DNA from: Brumimicrobium sp033722555
Lineage (GTDB): Bacteria; Bacteroidota; Bacteroidia; Flavobacteriales_D; Crocinitomicaceae
Assembly: GCA_033722555.1 (NCBI GenBank)
Contig: JAWVYS010000010.1
Location: 1 to 64,000, forward strand
Direction: 5' to 3'
DNA: 64,000 nt
Shown here one piece after another: positions 1 through 9,259 of the stretch (position 1 is the first letter of the stretch; each line of letters opens with the position of its first letter). The position numbers were made by a program, and so were the translations under genes. The notes under the pieces were generated by a model. That model did not search any database. It had not been told where the DNA came from and worked only from the letters and a program-made list of their open reading frames with translations.

Positions 1-907
1 TAGACTTTTCCTGTGCCAAGGACTTTTTTGAAGGCAAAGAGTATTTGCCAAGTAACTTCTCATAGGTGTATTTAACATCCATGTTGCTAATTACGGCATC
101 AAATGTATAACTCGATTTTTCTGTGATTAGCCCCTTGACGCTTTTGTTTTCAACAATGATCTCTGAGACTTTTTCATTGAATCTGAACTTTGCACCCTGA
201 GACACTGCTAGTTGATAGATGGATCTCGGGATTTGTACCATGCCTTTTTCGGGAAGAAAAACCCCTACGTTCATTTCCAGATGCTGTATCATGTTGAGCA
301 TAGCGGGAGCTTTGAAGGGGCTAGATCCATTGTAGGTGGCGTATCTGTTGAAAATCTGAACAGTTTTCGGGTTCCTGAACAGCGATGCATTTTCGCCGTT
401 CATGGTTTTATTTAATTTGTATCGGGGTAGTCCCCACAGTGCTTTTAAAAGATTTCGGTTCAATAAATGTCGCCACCGGTGAAGCGTGGTTTCAATGAAG
501 ACGGGAGCGATACTTTTATAATTTTTATTCGCTTTTTCAAGATATTTTTCAACGGTTTTTCTATTCTCACCAAGTTCGTTTTCGAAAACATCTAACAGTT
601 CTTCTTTATTCGCGGGTAAAGAAAAATGCGTTCCATCTGGAAAAAAATAGTTGAACGAATTCTTAAGTTTCGAATAACGAAAGGAATTGAAATCCTCCCC
701 GCAAAGTTCATAGAGTTCTTTCACGTACTCCGGACCGGTGAAAACAGAAGGTCCCATGTCCCATCGGTATTCCCCTAATTGCAGATTATTGATCTTGCCC
801 CCTACGTGATCGTTTGCTTCAAAAACCGTTACCTCGTGACCAAGATTGGCAAAACGTACGGCTGCACCTAAACCGCCAATTCCTGCACCAATAACGGCAA
901 TTTTCAT
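1..907 (-). CDS. Carotenoid desaturase-like FAD oxidoreductase (CrtD/CrtI family), C-terminus cut off
   Basis: Open frame starting with ATG at 907 and running off the window start, so about 302 N-terminal residues of a usual ~490 are visible. It opens with a dinucleotide-binding motif, MKIAVIGAGIGGLGAA, followed by VFEANDHVGGK, as in FAD-dependent carotenoid desaturases. Later stretches (FNRYATYNGSSPFKAPA, then NMIQHLE) resemble the flavobacterial CrtD-type 3,4-desaturases more than generic amine oxidases. It would oxidise carotenoid or a related polyene at the membrane. The start lies 10 bp after the secA stop, so the two may be co-transcribed. The exact substrate (phytoene or hydroxycarotenoid) is inferred, not shown. 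Confidence 0.8.
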   Translation of the reverse strand, partial: MKIAVIGAGIGGLGAAVRFANLGHEVTVFEANDHVGGKINNLQLGEYRWDMGPSVFTGPEYVKELYELCGEDFNSFRYSKLKNSFNYFFPDGTHFSLPANKEELLDVFENELGENRKTVEKYLEKANKNYKSIAPVFIETTLHRWRHLLNRNLLKALWGLPRYKLNKTMNGENASLFRNPKTVQIFNRYATYNGSSPFKAPAMLNMIQHLEMNVGVFLPEKGMVQIPRSIYQLAVSQGAKFRFNEKVSEIIVENKSVKGLITEKSSYTFDAVISNMDVKYTYEKLLGKYSLPSKKSLAQEKS

Positions 908-917
908 CGTACGGGGT

Positions 918-3900
918 TTACCTTCCGTGACACTGTTTATATTTTTTACCACTACCGCAAGGACAAGGGTCGTTTCTATTTATCTTCTTATCCGCTACCA
1001 CAGGCTGTTGTTTCGGTTGACTCAAACGCTGGGATTCCGCCAATGCCTGATCGTAACCCTGGCTACCCTGAAATTGAGGCTGAGCCGTACTTGTTGATGT
1101 ACTTTCGTTCACCTGTGCTCGAGCATAGCTGTTTTCCTGCTTGGTAGCTTTATTCTGAACCGAGGCAGCATTCGGCTGAACCGGAATCACACCTTTTACT
1201 AAAAATTCAACCGTCTCCTGATTCAGTCGGTCAAGCATACTTCTAAACAAATTAAAAGATTCCAGTTTGTAAACAAGTAAAGGATCTTTTTGCTCATGAC
1301 GTGCTTGCTGAACAGACTGCTTAAGGTCATCCATTTCTCTGAGATGCTCTTTCCATTCATTATCAATCAAACCAAGGACAATAGATTTTTCGAATTCGCG
1401 AAGAATGGAAAACCCTTTGGTGTTATATGCTTCATCGATTGTGGTAGATACTTCTATACCTCTGTTTCCATCCGTAAGAGGTACGCGGATATGTCTTGAC
1501 CTGTTTTCAGGTTGTTCGTAATGTTGTTTAACATTCTCAAAAACAAGCTGTGCCACCTTCGCATTTTTAGCGTCATATTTGTCTAGAGCTTTATTGTAAA
1601 CAAGCTCGATGAGTTCATTTTTAGAAAGACTTGAAAACTCGTCGACGTTTACAGGGGACTGGATACCCAGTACTCTTAGTAATTCAAGTTCAAACTCATT
1701 GAAATCATCTTTTCCGCTGTATTTCGAAGAGATATATTCAACAGTATCATAGAACATATTGGCGATATCGAGATCGAGCCTGTCTCCGTACAACGCATTT
1801 TTTCTTTTCCTGTAAATAGCCTTACGCTGAGCATTCATTACGTCATCGTATTCGAGTAAGTGCTTACGGTTACCGAAATTATTTTCTTCCACTTTTTTCT
1901 GAGCGCGTTCGATAGACTTTGAAATCATTCGGTGCTGAATAACTTCTCCTTCTTTAAGGCCCATTCTGTCCATAAGCTTGGCTATACGCTCAGAACCGAA
2001 TTTTCTCATCAGATCATCCTCGAGAGAAACAAAAAATTGTGAAGATCCCGGATCTCCCTGGCGACCTGATCGACCACGTAACTGTCTGTCCACACGACGT
2101 GAATCATGTCTTTCCGTACCTATAATGGCTAAACCTCCGAGTTCCTTTACGCCTTCCTGTAATTTTATATCCGTACCACGACCAGCCATGTTAGTAGCTA
2201 TCGTTACGGCTGATTTTGCTCCGGCTTCTGCTACAATTTCAGACTCTTTTTGGTGATGTTTGGCGTTCAAAACATTGTGTTTGATGCCTTTCATTTTGAG
2301 CATTCGGCTCAGGAGTTCAGAGATTTCTACTGTCGTAGTACCGACCAGTACAGGTCTTCCTTTTTCGGCCAGACTTTCAATTTCAGCAATGACCGCATTA
2401 TATTTTTCCCTCGCAGTTTTGTAGACCATGTCATCCATGTCTTTACGAGCGATCGGTTTATTCGTAGGTATTACGACCACATCCAGTTCATAAATGTCCC
2501 AGAATTCCTTCGCTTCGGTTTCAGCGGTTCCTGTCATACCTGACAACTTGTGGTACATTCTGAAATAATTCTGCAAAGAAATACTGGCGTAGGTCTGGGT
2601 AGCTGCTTCTACCTTTACGTTTTCCTTGGCTTCGATGGCCTGATGCAATCCATCCGAATAACGCCGGCCCTCCATGATACGTCCCGTTGATTCATCAACA
2701 ATTTTTACTTTGTCTTCAACGATCACGTATTCAACCTCTTTTTCAAACAGTGTATATGCCTTTAATAGCTGATTGATACTGTGTATCCGCTCGGATTTTA
2801 TGGAATAATCCCGAATGATCTCATTCTTTTTGTCAGCCATTTCCTCAACACTTAACCCTGATTTTTCCAGATTGGCAAGTTCAGTACCGATGTCAGGAAG
2901 AACGTAAAATTTTGGATCATTGTTTCCGGAAATCAAATCTATCCCTTTGTCGGTGAGATCGATCGTATTGTTTTTTTCATCAATAACGAAGTAAAGTTCT
3001 TTATCGATAATTGGCATTTGCTTATTCTGCTCAGCCATATAGAAATTCTCTGTTTTCTGCAGGTGCGCCTTCACACCAGGTTCTGACAGGAATTTAATTA
3101 ATGCTTTGTTTTTCGGTAACCCGCGATATGCTCGCAATAATTTCTGTCCTCCTTCCTCAAGAAGTTTTTTCTGTTCTTTTTTATCGCTTACCGGTTCATT
3201 GATAACAGCCAGGTCTTTTTTGGCTTCAGCAAGTACCTTATTTATATAAGCACGCTGTGCAGATACTACCTTTTCAACCAACGGTTTAAGAGCAATAAAC
3301 TCCTGTTGGTCTCCTTTAGGGGTAGGCCCGGAAATTATCAGGGGCGTTCGGGCATCATCAATCAAAACCGAATCGACCTCATCGATTATGGCATAATGAT
3401 GTTTTTTCTGAACGAGGCTTTCAATATCACTTGACATATTGTCACGCAGATAATCGAAACCGAATTCGTTGTTTGTTCCAAAGGTGATATCTGACTTATA
3501 AGCCTGCCTTCTGCCTTCTGAGTTCGGCTGATGCTTATCTATACAATCCACTGTAAGGCCGTGAAACTGATAAAGAGGCCCCATCCATTCGCTATCACGT
3601 CGAGCCAGGTAATCGTTAACAGTTACCAGGTGAACCCCTTTTCCTGCAAGGGCGTTCAGGTAAACAGGAAGTGTGGCAACTAGGGTTTTCCCTTCACCCG
3701 TCTGCATCTCAGCAATATTTCCTCTGTGAAGTACTGCGCCACCCATGATTTGTACGTCATAATGAATCATCACCCATTCAACTCCTGAACCGGCAGCAGT
3801 CCATTTATTTTTCCAAATGGCTTTATCTCCTTCGATGACAAGTCCGTCGTGTTTTTTTGCCAACTCCCGGTCGAAATCAGTGGCTGTCACAACGAGCTCT

Positions 3901-4277
3901 TTATTCTGAGCCCAGCGTCGAGCTGTTTCTTTAACGGTGGCAAAGGCTTCCGGAAGTAATTCTTCCAAGGTTTTCTCTATCTGGGCATCAATATCGCCTG
4001 TAAGCTTATCGATTTTTTCGAAAAGGGTTTCTTTCTCTGAAACGGGTGTTTCGGAATGATTTGCCTTTTCTTCGAGTTGTGCAATTTCTTCTTCCAAGTG
4101 CAGGATATCTTCCTGAATCCTCTTTTTAAAGCTGATAGTTCGATTTCTCAGTTCATCGTCGGAAATCGTTGAAATAGAAGAATATATTTCATTTACTTTA
4201 TCTATAATAGGCTGATATTCTTTTCTGTCCTTATCGGATTTATCGCCTAAAAATTTTTTTAAAAGTCCTCCTAACAT
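918..4277 (-). CDS. secA: Preprotein translocase ATPase SecA
   Basis: Motor ATPase of the Sec export pathway, pushing unfolded preproteins through SecYEG at the inner membrane. Walker A GEGKT lies at residues 194-198, the DEAD-like IIDEVDSVLIDDART near residue 300, and the helicase-type TNMAGRGTDI near 720. The C-terminus has the zinc-binding SEC-C tail CPCGSGKKYKQC followed by HGR, also used for SecB or ribosome contact. At 1119 aa it is about 200 aa longer than E. coli SecA. The extra length is a charged, probably helical insert near residues 50-100 and another at about 325-450, as is usual in Bacteroidota. ATG start; a TAnnTTTG element lies about 25 bp upstream. Confidence 0.97.
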   Translation of the reverse strand: MLGGLLKKFLGDKSDKDRKEYQPIIDKVNEIYSSISTISDDELRNRTISFKKRIQEDILHLEEEIAQLEEKANHSETPVSEKETLFEKIDKLTGDIDAQIEKTLEELLPEAFATVKETARRWAQNKELVVTATDFDRELAKKHDGLVIEGDKAIWKNKWTAAGSGVEWVMIHYDVQIMGGAVLHRGNIAEMQTGEGKTLVATLPVYLNALAGKGVHLVTVNDYLARRDSEWMGPLYQFHGLTVDCIDKHQPNSEGRRQAYKSDITFGTNNEFGFDYLRDNMSSDIESLVQKKHHYAIIDEVDSVLIDDARTPLIISGPTPKGDQQEFIALKPLVEKVVSAQRAYINKVLAEAKKDLAVINEPVSDKKEQKKLLEEGGQKLLRAYRGLPKNKALIKFLSEPGVKAHLQKTENFYMAEQNKQMPIIDKELYFVIDEKNNTIDLTDKGIDLISGNNDPKFYVLPDIGTELANLEKSGLSVEEMADKKNEIIRDYSIKSERIHSINQLLKAYTLFEKEVEYVIVEDKVKIVDESTGRIMEGRRYSDGLHQAIEAKENVKVEAATQTYASISLQNYFRMYHKLSGMTGTAETEAKEFWDIYELDVVVIPTNKPIARKDMDDMVYKTAREKYNAVIAEIESLAEKGRPVLVGTTTVEISELLSRMLKMKGIKHNVLNAKHHQKESEIVAEAGAKSAVTIATNMAGRGTDIKLQEGVKELGGLAIIGTERHDSRRVDRQLRGRSGRQGDPGSSQFFVSLEDDLMRKFGSERIAKLMDRMGLKEGEVIQHRMISKSIERAQKKVEENNFGNRKHLLEYDDVMNAQRKAIYRKRKNALYGDRLDLDIANMFYDTVEYISSKYSGKDDFNEFELELLRVLGIQSPVNVDEFSSLSKNELIELVYNKALDKYDAKNAKVAQLVFENVKQHYEQPENRSRHIRVPLTDGNRGIEVSTTIDEAYNTKGFSILREFEKSIVLGLIDNEWKEHLREMDDLKQSVQQARHEQKDPLLVYKLESFNLFRSMLDRLNQETVEFLVKGVIPVQPNAASVQNKATKQENSYARAQVNESTSTSTAQPQFQGSQGYDQALAESQRLSQPKQQPVVADKKINRNDPCPCGSGKKYKQCHGR

Positions 4278-4301
4278 AGGTATTACAATAGTTTAAAAGC
4301 C

Positions 4302-4309
4302 CAAAAATA
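4302..4309 (-). promoter_or_regulatory. Possible secA promoter -7 element
   Basis: On the minus strand this reads TATTTTTG, matching the Bacteroidota -7 consensus TAnnTTTG, 25 bp before the secA ATG. No TTG stands at the expected 19-20 bp upstream (the nearest is about 12 bp away), so it is a partial match. Confidence 0.4.
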
Positions 4310-4416
4310 ACGTTAATCCGTCAAGATGGGATGAAGTATTTGAGTTAATTTAGGTTAATCACAAATCATTCCATCTCAGGTAGACTGACAATGTGTCAAA
4401 GGGTTAAGCGGTATCT

Positions 4417-4445
4417 AAAAAAAAAGCCTTTCTTTTCGAAAGGCT
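4417..4445 (-). terminator. Rho-independent terminator after the DUF2795 gene
   Basis: Stem AGCCTTTC (4425-4432) and GAAAGGCT (4438-4445) with a 5-nt loop, followed on the minus strand by a run of nine or more T. It sits 9 bp beyond the stop of the small gene at 4455. Confidence 0.8.
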
Positions 4446-4454
4446 CCAATGAAT

Positions 4455-4676
4455 TTAATATTCATCTTCGTTGAAGAAAAAATCTTCTTTCGACGGATAA
4501 TCCGGCCAGATATCTTCTATGTTTTCATAAATCTCCCCCTCATCTTCTATATCCTGAAGATTTTCTACAACCTCTAAAGGAGCACCGGTTCTAATTGCAA
4601 AATCTATTAACTCATCCTTTGCCGCCGGCCATGGGGCATCTTCCAAATATGAGGCAAGTTCTAGTGTCCAGTACAT
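4455..4676 (-). CDS. Small acidic DUF2795 family protein
   Basis: 73-residue acidic protein beginning MYWTLELASYLEDAPWPAAK, the typical form of the short DUF2795 proteins widely conserved next to housekeeping genes in Bacteroidota. The motif WPAAKDELIDFA and a Leu/Val-rich helix are followed by a very acidic tail ending in EDFFFNEDEY. No function is established for the family and none is claimed here. It has its own promoter (TTTG-N19-TACTTTTG) and its own terminator, so it is a single-gene unit, lying between secA and the cobalamin adenosyltransferase gene. Being strongly acidic and short, it is probably a cytosolic accessory or regulatory protein (inference). Confidence 0.85.
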   Translation of the reverse strand: MYWTLELASYLEDAPWPAAKDELIDFAIRTGAPLEVVENLQDIEDEGEIYENIEDIWPDYPSKEDFFFNEDEY

Positions 4677-4716
4677 AATTATATAGTTTTAATGAATTAA
4701 TTTTCAAATCGAAGCG

Positions 4717-4747
4717 CAAAAGTAATTTTATTTTTCGGAATTACAAA
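4717..4747 (-). promoter_or_regulatory. Promoter of the DUF2795 gene (Bacteroidota consensus)
   Basis: Minus strand carries TTTG (4747-4744), 19 bp, then TACTTTTG (4724-4717), a full match to the Bacteroidota sigma-ABfr pattern TTTG-N19-TAnnTTTG. The gene's ATG is 40 bp downstream. Confidence 0.75.
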
Positions 4748-4897
4748 TCTTATTTTTTAACATACCTGAACCCCCCGAATATTATGACTTTTCGAGCTTC
4801 AAAAGTCTTAATCTCAAGTGAAATTTTCAACTTCTATTACGATCGAACTTCAATAATGTTTTCAGTAAGATGAAATTTTTTTTTGTTTTGGATGGAG

Positions 4898-5446
4898 TTA
4901 GATTCGCGGCTTCCAGGGGGTCTCTTCCGCAGCGGTATCCTGGGTTAATTTTCTTGCCAGTACGAACAGGTAATCACTCAGCCTGTTAAGATACTTCATT
5001 ACTCTCTTTATGTCTTCTCCTGAATCGTTCAAAGCAACCACGAGTCTCTCGGCTCGTCTGCAAACGCATCTTGCTATGTGACTATACGAAACAGTTGTAT
5101 TCCCTCCCGGCAACACAAAAGATTTCATCTCCGGCAACGATTCATTCATTCGATCTATGCATTCTTCCAGAAACTGAATGTCTTCGTCCTTGAGCTCCGG
5201 CAGCTTCATTTTCGTTCCCTCCGGAGCGGTAGCCAGAATAGACCCTATTGTAAATAACCTGTCCTGAATTTCTATGAGTTCCTTCCAGGATTCCTCAGCA
5301 ATATTCTGATCCCTTAAAAGCCCAATCCAGGAATTCAGTTCGTCGACCGTACCGTAACTATCTATACGTACATCGTTTTTTGCAACTCTTTTACCCCCCA
5401 TTAGTGATGTTTCTCCGGTGTCGCCTTTTTTTGTATATATCTTCAT
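4898..5446 (-). CDS. PduO-type cob(I)alamin adenosyltransferase
   Basis: Transfers the 5'-deoxyadenosyl group of ATP to cob(I)alamin to form coenzyme B12. The N-terminus MKIYTKKGDTGETSLMGG is the ATP-binding signature of PduO/MMAB adenosyltransferases, and the helical core keeps GTVDELNSWIG and the RCVCRRAERLV stretch. Length is 182 aa, normal for the family. The frame stays open upstream to 5563, but those residues do not fit the family, so the ATG at 5446 directly before the signature is chosen. It is separated from the upstream acyl-CoA dehydrogenase gene by a terminator. The likely client is an adenosylcobalamin enzyme elsewhere in the genome, such as methylmalonyl-CoA mutase (inference). 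Confidence 0.93.
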   Translation of the reverse strand: MKIYTKKGDTGETSLMGGKRVAKNDVRIDSYGTVDELNSWIGLLRDQNIAEESWKELIEIQDRLFTIGSILATAPEGTKMKLPELKDEDIQFLEECIDRMNESLPEMKSFVLPGGNTTVSYSHIARCVCRRAERLVVALNDSGEDIKRVMKYLNRLSDYLFVLARKLTQDTAAEETPWKPRI

Positions 5447-5523
5447 AATAATATGGTCAGTTATTTTTTTTCCTGAAAATAATGAATGTTCTGAATTGTG
5501 CTCAATTTTCAAGGAATTCTTTA

Positions 5524-5559
5524 ATAAAAAAAGCACCGACAAATGATTGCCGGTGCTTT
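5524..5559 (-). terminator. Terminator after the acyl-CoA dehydrogenase gene
   Basis: Perfect 9-bp stem AAAGCACCG (5530-5538) / CGGTGCTTT (5551-5559), followed on the minus strand by a run of seven T. It lies 18 bp past the dehydrogenase stop and would insulate it from the adenosyltransferase gene. Confidence 0.85.
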
Positions 5560-5577
5560 GCAATAGACATGTTAATA

Positions 5578-6720
5578 TCAGTCTTTCAGAATATTTCTGG
5601 ATATCACAATTTTTTGAACCTCCGATGTTCCTTCGTAGATCTGAGTGATTTTAGCATCTCTCATCAGTCTTTCCACGTGATATTCCTTCACAAAACCATA
5701 ACCACCGTGAATCTGAACGGCTTCAACCGTTTGTTCCATGGCGACTTTGGAAGCGTATAATTTTGCCATTGCTCCCGACTGATCGTAGTTTAGACCATTG
5801 TCTTTTTCCCAGGCAGCTTTGTGAACCAGAAGTCGCGCAGTTTCCACCCCCACAGCCATATCAGCTATTTTAAAGGATATAGCCTGATGTTTATAAATTT
5901 CTTTTCCAAAAGCTTTTCTTTCTTTCGAATATGCAACGGCAAGTTCTAAAGCTCCAGAAGCGATTCCGAGTGCCTGAGCAGCAATCCCGATTCTTCCTCC
6001 TGAAAGCGTCTTCATAGCGAATTTAAATCCGAAACCGTCTTCACCAATTCTGTTTTCCTTGGGAACTTTTACATCATTGAACATCAGCGTGTGAGTATCA
6101 CTTCCACGAATTCCCATCTTATCTTCTTTCGCGCCCACTACGAATCCTTCCCAATCTTTTTCTACAATGAAAGCGTTAATTCCCCGATGTCCCTTTTCAG
6201 GATCGGTTTGAGCAATTACTAAGTAAATGGAAGCCGATGAACCGTTGGTGATCCAGTTTTTTGTGCCATTCAAAAGATAATGGTCACCCTTGTCTATGGC
6301 TGTTGTTCGCTGAGAGGTAGCATCCGAACCAGCTTCAGGTTCCGATAAACAGAATGCTCCTATTTTCTCTCCTTTTGCAAGTGGAACGAGGTATTTCTGT
6401 TTTTGTTCTTCAGTTCCAAATGTTTCCAGTCCCCAGCAAACCAAAGAGTTATTTACACTCATACAAACAGATATAGAGGCATCAACTTTGGAAATCTCTT
6501 CCATCGCCAAAACGTAAGAAAGAGTATCCATTCCTCCTCCTCCGTATTTGGGGTCTACCATCATTCCCATAAAACCAAGTTCACCCAGCTGACGGATCTC
6601 CTCTTTCGGAAAACGTTGTTCATTATCTCTGGAGATAACGTCCTTTTTGGCTATGTTCTGAGCAAAATCACGCGCTGCGTCTCTAACTGCTAAATGTTCT
6701 TCTGATAACTGAAAATCCAT
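5578..6720 (-). CDS. Short/branched-chain type acyl-CoA dehydrogenase
   Basis: FAD enzyme introducing the alpha-beta double bond in acyl-CoA during fatty acid or branched-chain amino acid breakdown. Family landmarks are all present: FCLSEPEAGSDA, TKNWITNGSSAS, the arginine-rich KERKAFGKEI helix, QIHGGYGF, and RDAKITQIYEGTSE near the C-terminus. The Glu in IYEGT is the catalytic base position of the short- and medium-chain enzymes. Length is 380 aa from the ATG at 6720. An ATG 24 bp upstream is possible but adds residues (MTKIKIKH) not usual in the family. It is a single-gene unit with its own terminator. The exact chain-length specificity cannot be told from sequence alone. Confidence 0.93.
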   Translation of the reverse strand: MDFQLSEEHLAVRDAARDFAQNIAKKDVISRDNEQRFPKEEIRQLGELGFMGMMVDPKYGGGGMDTLSYVLAMEEISKVDASISVCMSVNNSLVCWGLETFGTEEQKQKYLVPLAKGEKIGAFCLSEPEAGSDATSQRTTAIDKGDHYLLNGTKNWITNGSSASIYLVIAQTDPEKGHRGINAFIVEKDWEGFVVGAKEDKMGIRGSDTHTLMFNDVKVPKENRIGEDGFGFKFAMKTLSGGRIGIAAQALGIASGALELAVAYSKERKAFGKEIYKHQAISFKIADMAVGVETARLLVHKAAWEKDNGLNYDQSGAMAKLYASKVAMEQTVEAVQIHGGYGFVKEYHVERLMRDAKITQIYEGTSEVQKIVISRNILKD

Positions 6721-6862
6721 ATGTTTTATTTTAATTTTAGTCAATGATTCTCAACGGGTATGTTTCTCGGGATTTCGTTGAATAAACCGGTCGAAACAAT
6801 TTATTTCCGTATAATTGAGGGCATAAAAGTAGTAGTAAAAATTTTATTTTCATATCCTTAAG

Positions 6863-7936
6863 GTGACAGAATTAAAAACTTTCAGGGTTATAGGCTTAAT
6901 GTCAGGAACTTCCCTTGACGGATTGGATATTTCTTGTGTCGATTTTAGCAGATCGGGCAAGAATAAATGGGAGTTTGACTTAGTAAATGCTGCAACGGTC
7001 GCTTTTCCTCCTGAGCTCAGAAATTCTTTGGCTTCTGTGACGAAAATTTCTGGAGAAGAGTTGTCGTTATTAGATGTTCAGTTAGGTAATTTTTTTGGTA
7101 AGGAGGTCAATAAAAAAATAGAGGAGTGGGACCTGAATCGATCGCGAATTGATCTTATTGCGAGTCATGGACAAACCGTTTTTCATCAGCCGAAGAAAGG
7201 CCTAACGCTTCAAATAGGAAATGGACCTCAGATTGCCGTACAAACAGGGTTGGTTTCCGTAGTCGATTTTCGTGTGAAAGATGTTGCTCTGGGTGGAAAC
7301 GGCGCTCCTCTTGTACCTCTTGCGGATGATCAGCTTTTTTCTCAGTATGCGGAGAGTTTTTTGAATCTCGGAGGTTTTGCAAACATCTCTTTCCGTCAGG
7401 ATGAATGGAAATCCTTTGATATTTGTCCCGTTAACATAGTACTTAACAAGCTCATGTCTTCTTTTGGAATGGACTATGACGAAAATGGGGCAACAGGCAG
7501 GTCCGCGGGATGTGATGAAACCATTCTTGATCATCTGAACAGTCTGGATTTTTATACGAATTTAGGACCAAGATCTCTGGGCTGGGAATGGGTTGAAAGC
7601 GAGGTGATGCCTCTTTTGGCGAAGACAGATAAATCAACAGCACTTGGTACTTTTTATCGACATGTAGCTAAACAGATATCGGACATTTTGAACAGCAAAC
7701 ATTTATCATCTGTATATATCACCGGAGGTGGAGCCTATAATACTTATTTAATCGAGTTAATTAAGGCGAGATACTCTGGCTCGGTAATTATTCCTTCGAA
7801 AGAAATCGTGGAATTTAAGGAAGCCATAGCTTTCGCATTTTTAGGTTTAAAGAAAATTCTAGGAGAAACAAATATATATTCTTCGGTAACAGGTGCATCG
7901 AGAGACAGTTGTTCCGGGGTTGTTCACCTTCCCTAA
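6863..7936 (+). CDS. anmK: Anhydro-N-acetylmuramic acid kinase AnmK
   Basis: Phosphorylates and opens 1,6-anhydro-N-acetylmuramic acid released during peptidoglycan turnover, giving MurNAc-6-phosphate. The N-terminal GLMSGTSLDGLDIS is the diagnostic ATP-binding motif. Further landmarks are SHGQTVFHQP, the catalytic-region VVDFRVKDVALGG, LNLGGFANIS, and YITGGGAYN near the C-terminus. At 357 aa the length is normal. The start is a GTG at 6863; no ATG fits before the conserved motif. It is divergent from the acyl-CoA dehydrogenase gene across about 140 bp that hold no clear TAnnTTTG box. A GH3 lipoprotein at 30046-31203 could supply substrate (inference). Confidence 0.95.
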   Translation: MTELKTFRVIGLMSGTSLDGLDISCVDFSRSGKNKWEFDLVNAATVAFPPELRNSLASVTKISGEELSLLDVQLGNFFGKEVNKKIEEWDLNRSRIDLIASHGQTVFHQPKKGLTLQIGNGPQIAVQTGLVSVVDFRVKDVALGGNGAPLVPLADDQLFSQYAESFLNLGGFANISFRQDEWKSFDICPVNIVLNKLMSSFGMDYDENGATGRSAGCDETILDHLNSLDFYTNLGPRSLGWEWVESEVMPLLAKTDKSTALGTFYRHVAKQISDILNSKHLSSVYITGGGAYNTYLIELIKARYSGSVIIPSKEIVEFKEAIAFAFLGLKKILGETNIYSSVTGASRDSCSGVVHLP

Positions 7937-7976
7937 ATATATTCTGCTGTTTTCTTCGTCCAATCAAATTGTTTTT

Positions 7977-7984
7977 TACTTTTG
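7977..7984 (+). promoter_or_regulatory. -7 element of the amino acid dehydrogenase gene
   Basis: TACTTTTG fits TAnnTTTG; the -33 position 19 bp upstream reads TTC rather than TTG. The element overlaps a possible TTG start at 7982 and so places transcription start after it, which favours the ATG at 8006 as the true start. Confidence 0.5.
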
Positions 7985-8005
7985 TTCGTCAAGAATATTG
8001 AAAAT

Positions 8006-9235
8006 ATGAAAGACTTACTCGAGAAGTTTGAGAACAAACAACCTGAGATTGTATTTGAATGGAGTGATGCCGAAACAGAGGCAAAGGGATGGGTAGTTAT
8101 CAACTCTCTCAGAGGCGGTGCTGCCGGAGGAGGTACACGAATGAGACCGGGTCTTGATAAGCGGGAGGTTGAATCTCTGGCAAAAACAATGGAAGTAAAA
8201 TTTACCGTTGCCGGTCCGCCCATCGGAGGTGCTAAATCAGGAATTAATTTTGATCCGAAAGATCCTCGCAAGGAAGGAGTGCTGAGAAGATGGTATGCTG
8301 CCGTTACTCCTTTGTTAAAGCATTATTATGGGACAGGAGGAGATTTGAATGTAGACGAAATTCACGAGGTAATTCCGATAACTGAAGATTGTGGTGTTTG
8401 GCACCCACAAGAAGGAGTTTTTAACGGACATTTTCAACCCAGAGAGGCTCAAAAAATCCATAGGATTGGTCAGTTGCGTTACGGAGTACTCAAGGTAATT
8501 GAAGACGATAATTATTCTCCGGATACAAAAAGAAAATATGTCGTTGCAGATATGATCACCGGTTACGGTGTGGCTGAATCTATTGCGCATTACTATGCGA
8601 TCTGGGGAGGAGACTTGAAGAAAAAGAGAGTTATCATCCAGGGATGGGGTAATGTAGGATCGGCAGCAGCGTATTATCTGGCTCAGAGCGGTGCTAAGAT
8701 CGTTGGAATAATCGATAGAGTCGGAGGTCTTATAAAAGAGGAAGGATTCAGTACGGATGAGATCACAGACCTCTATTTGTCGAAGAAAGGAAATGAACTG
8801 AATGCTTCCGGCATGTTGTCCTTTGATGAAGTTAATAGTAAAATCTGGGATGTTAAAGCTGAGGTTTTTGCACCATGTGCCGCATCCAGATTGATTACTC
8901 AGGACCAGGCCGAAAGAATGGTTAATTCCGGTCTTGAGGTAGTTTCCGCCGGTGCAAATGTACCTTTCGCAGATCCGGAAATTTTCTTCGGAAAAATTGC
9001 GAATTATGTTGATAACCATGTATCCTTAATACCTGATTTTATTGCAAACTGCGGAATGGCAAGGGTTTTCGCATTTCTGATGTCTGAAGACCTGAAGACA
9101 ATTACTGATCAGGATATTTTTGAAGATACGAGTGAAAGAATAAAAACCGCGCTTGAAAAAGCACATAATATAAACCCCGCTAAGACAGGTATTGCGAAGG
9201 CAGCATTTGAAATAGCATTGAAACAACTGGTGTAA
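8006..9235 (+). CDS. Glu/Leu/Phe/Val dehydrogenase family protein
   Basis: NAD(P)-dependent oxidative deaminase of the ELFV superfamily, linking an amino acid to its 2-oxo acid and ammonia. Visible landmarks are RGGAAGGGTRM, the catalytic-lysine segment PPIGGAKSGINFDP, the TGGDLNVDE loop with its catalytic Asp, and the Rossmann motif IQGWGNVGSAA. FAPCAASRLI and AGANVPF follow. Length from the ATG at 8006 is 409 aa. The GGAKSG sequence departs from the GGGKGG of classic glutamate dehydrogenases, so the true substrate (Glu, Leu, Val or another) is open. The nhaD gene follows after 24 bp on the same strand. Confidence 0.9.
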   Translation: MKDLLEKFENKQPEIVFEWSDAETEAKGWVVINSLRGGAAGGGTRMRPGLDKREVESLAKTMEVKFTVAGPPIGGAKSGINFDPKDPRKEGVLRRWYAAVTPLLKHYYGTGGDLNVDEIHEVIPITEDCGVWHPQEGVFNGHFQPREAQKIHRIGQLRYGVLKVIEDDNYSPDTKRKYVVADMITGYGVAESIAHYYAIWGGDLKKKRVIIQGWGNVGSAAAYYLAQSGAKIVGIIDRVGGLIKEEGFSTDEITDLYLSKKGNELNASGMLSFDEVNSKIWDVKAEVFAPCAASRLITQDQAERMVNSGLEVVSAGANVPFADPEIFFGKIANYVDNHVSLIPDFIANCGMARVFAFLMSEDLKTITDQDIFEDTSERIKTALEKAHNINPAKTGIAKAAFEIALKQLV

Positions 9236-9259
9236 TTAACTCTACTTTTATTAATTTTT

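Noticed and set aside
7982..8006. TTG at 7982 as start of the amino acid dehydrogenase
   Set aside because: It lies in the -7 promoter box; the ATG at 8006 is the better start.
8315..9019. 234-codon minus-strand frame inside the amino acid dehydrogenase gene
   Set aside because: Long antisense frames are expected in a strongly coding gene. The peptide lacks any motif.
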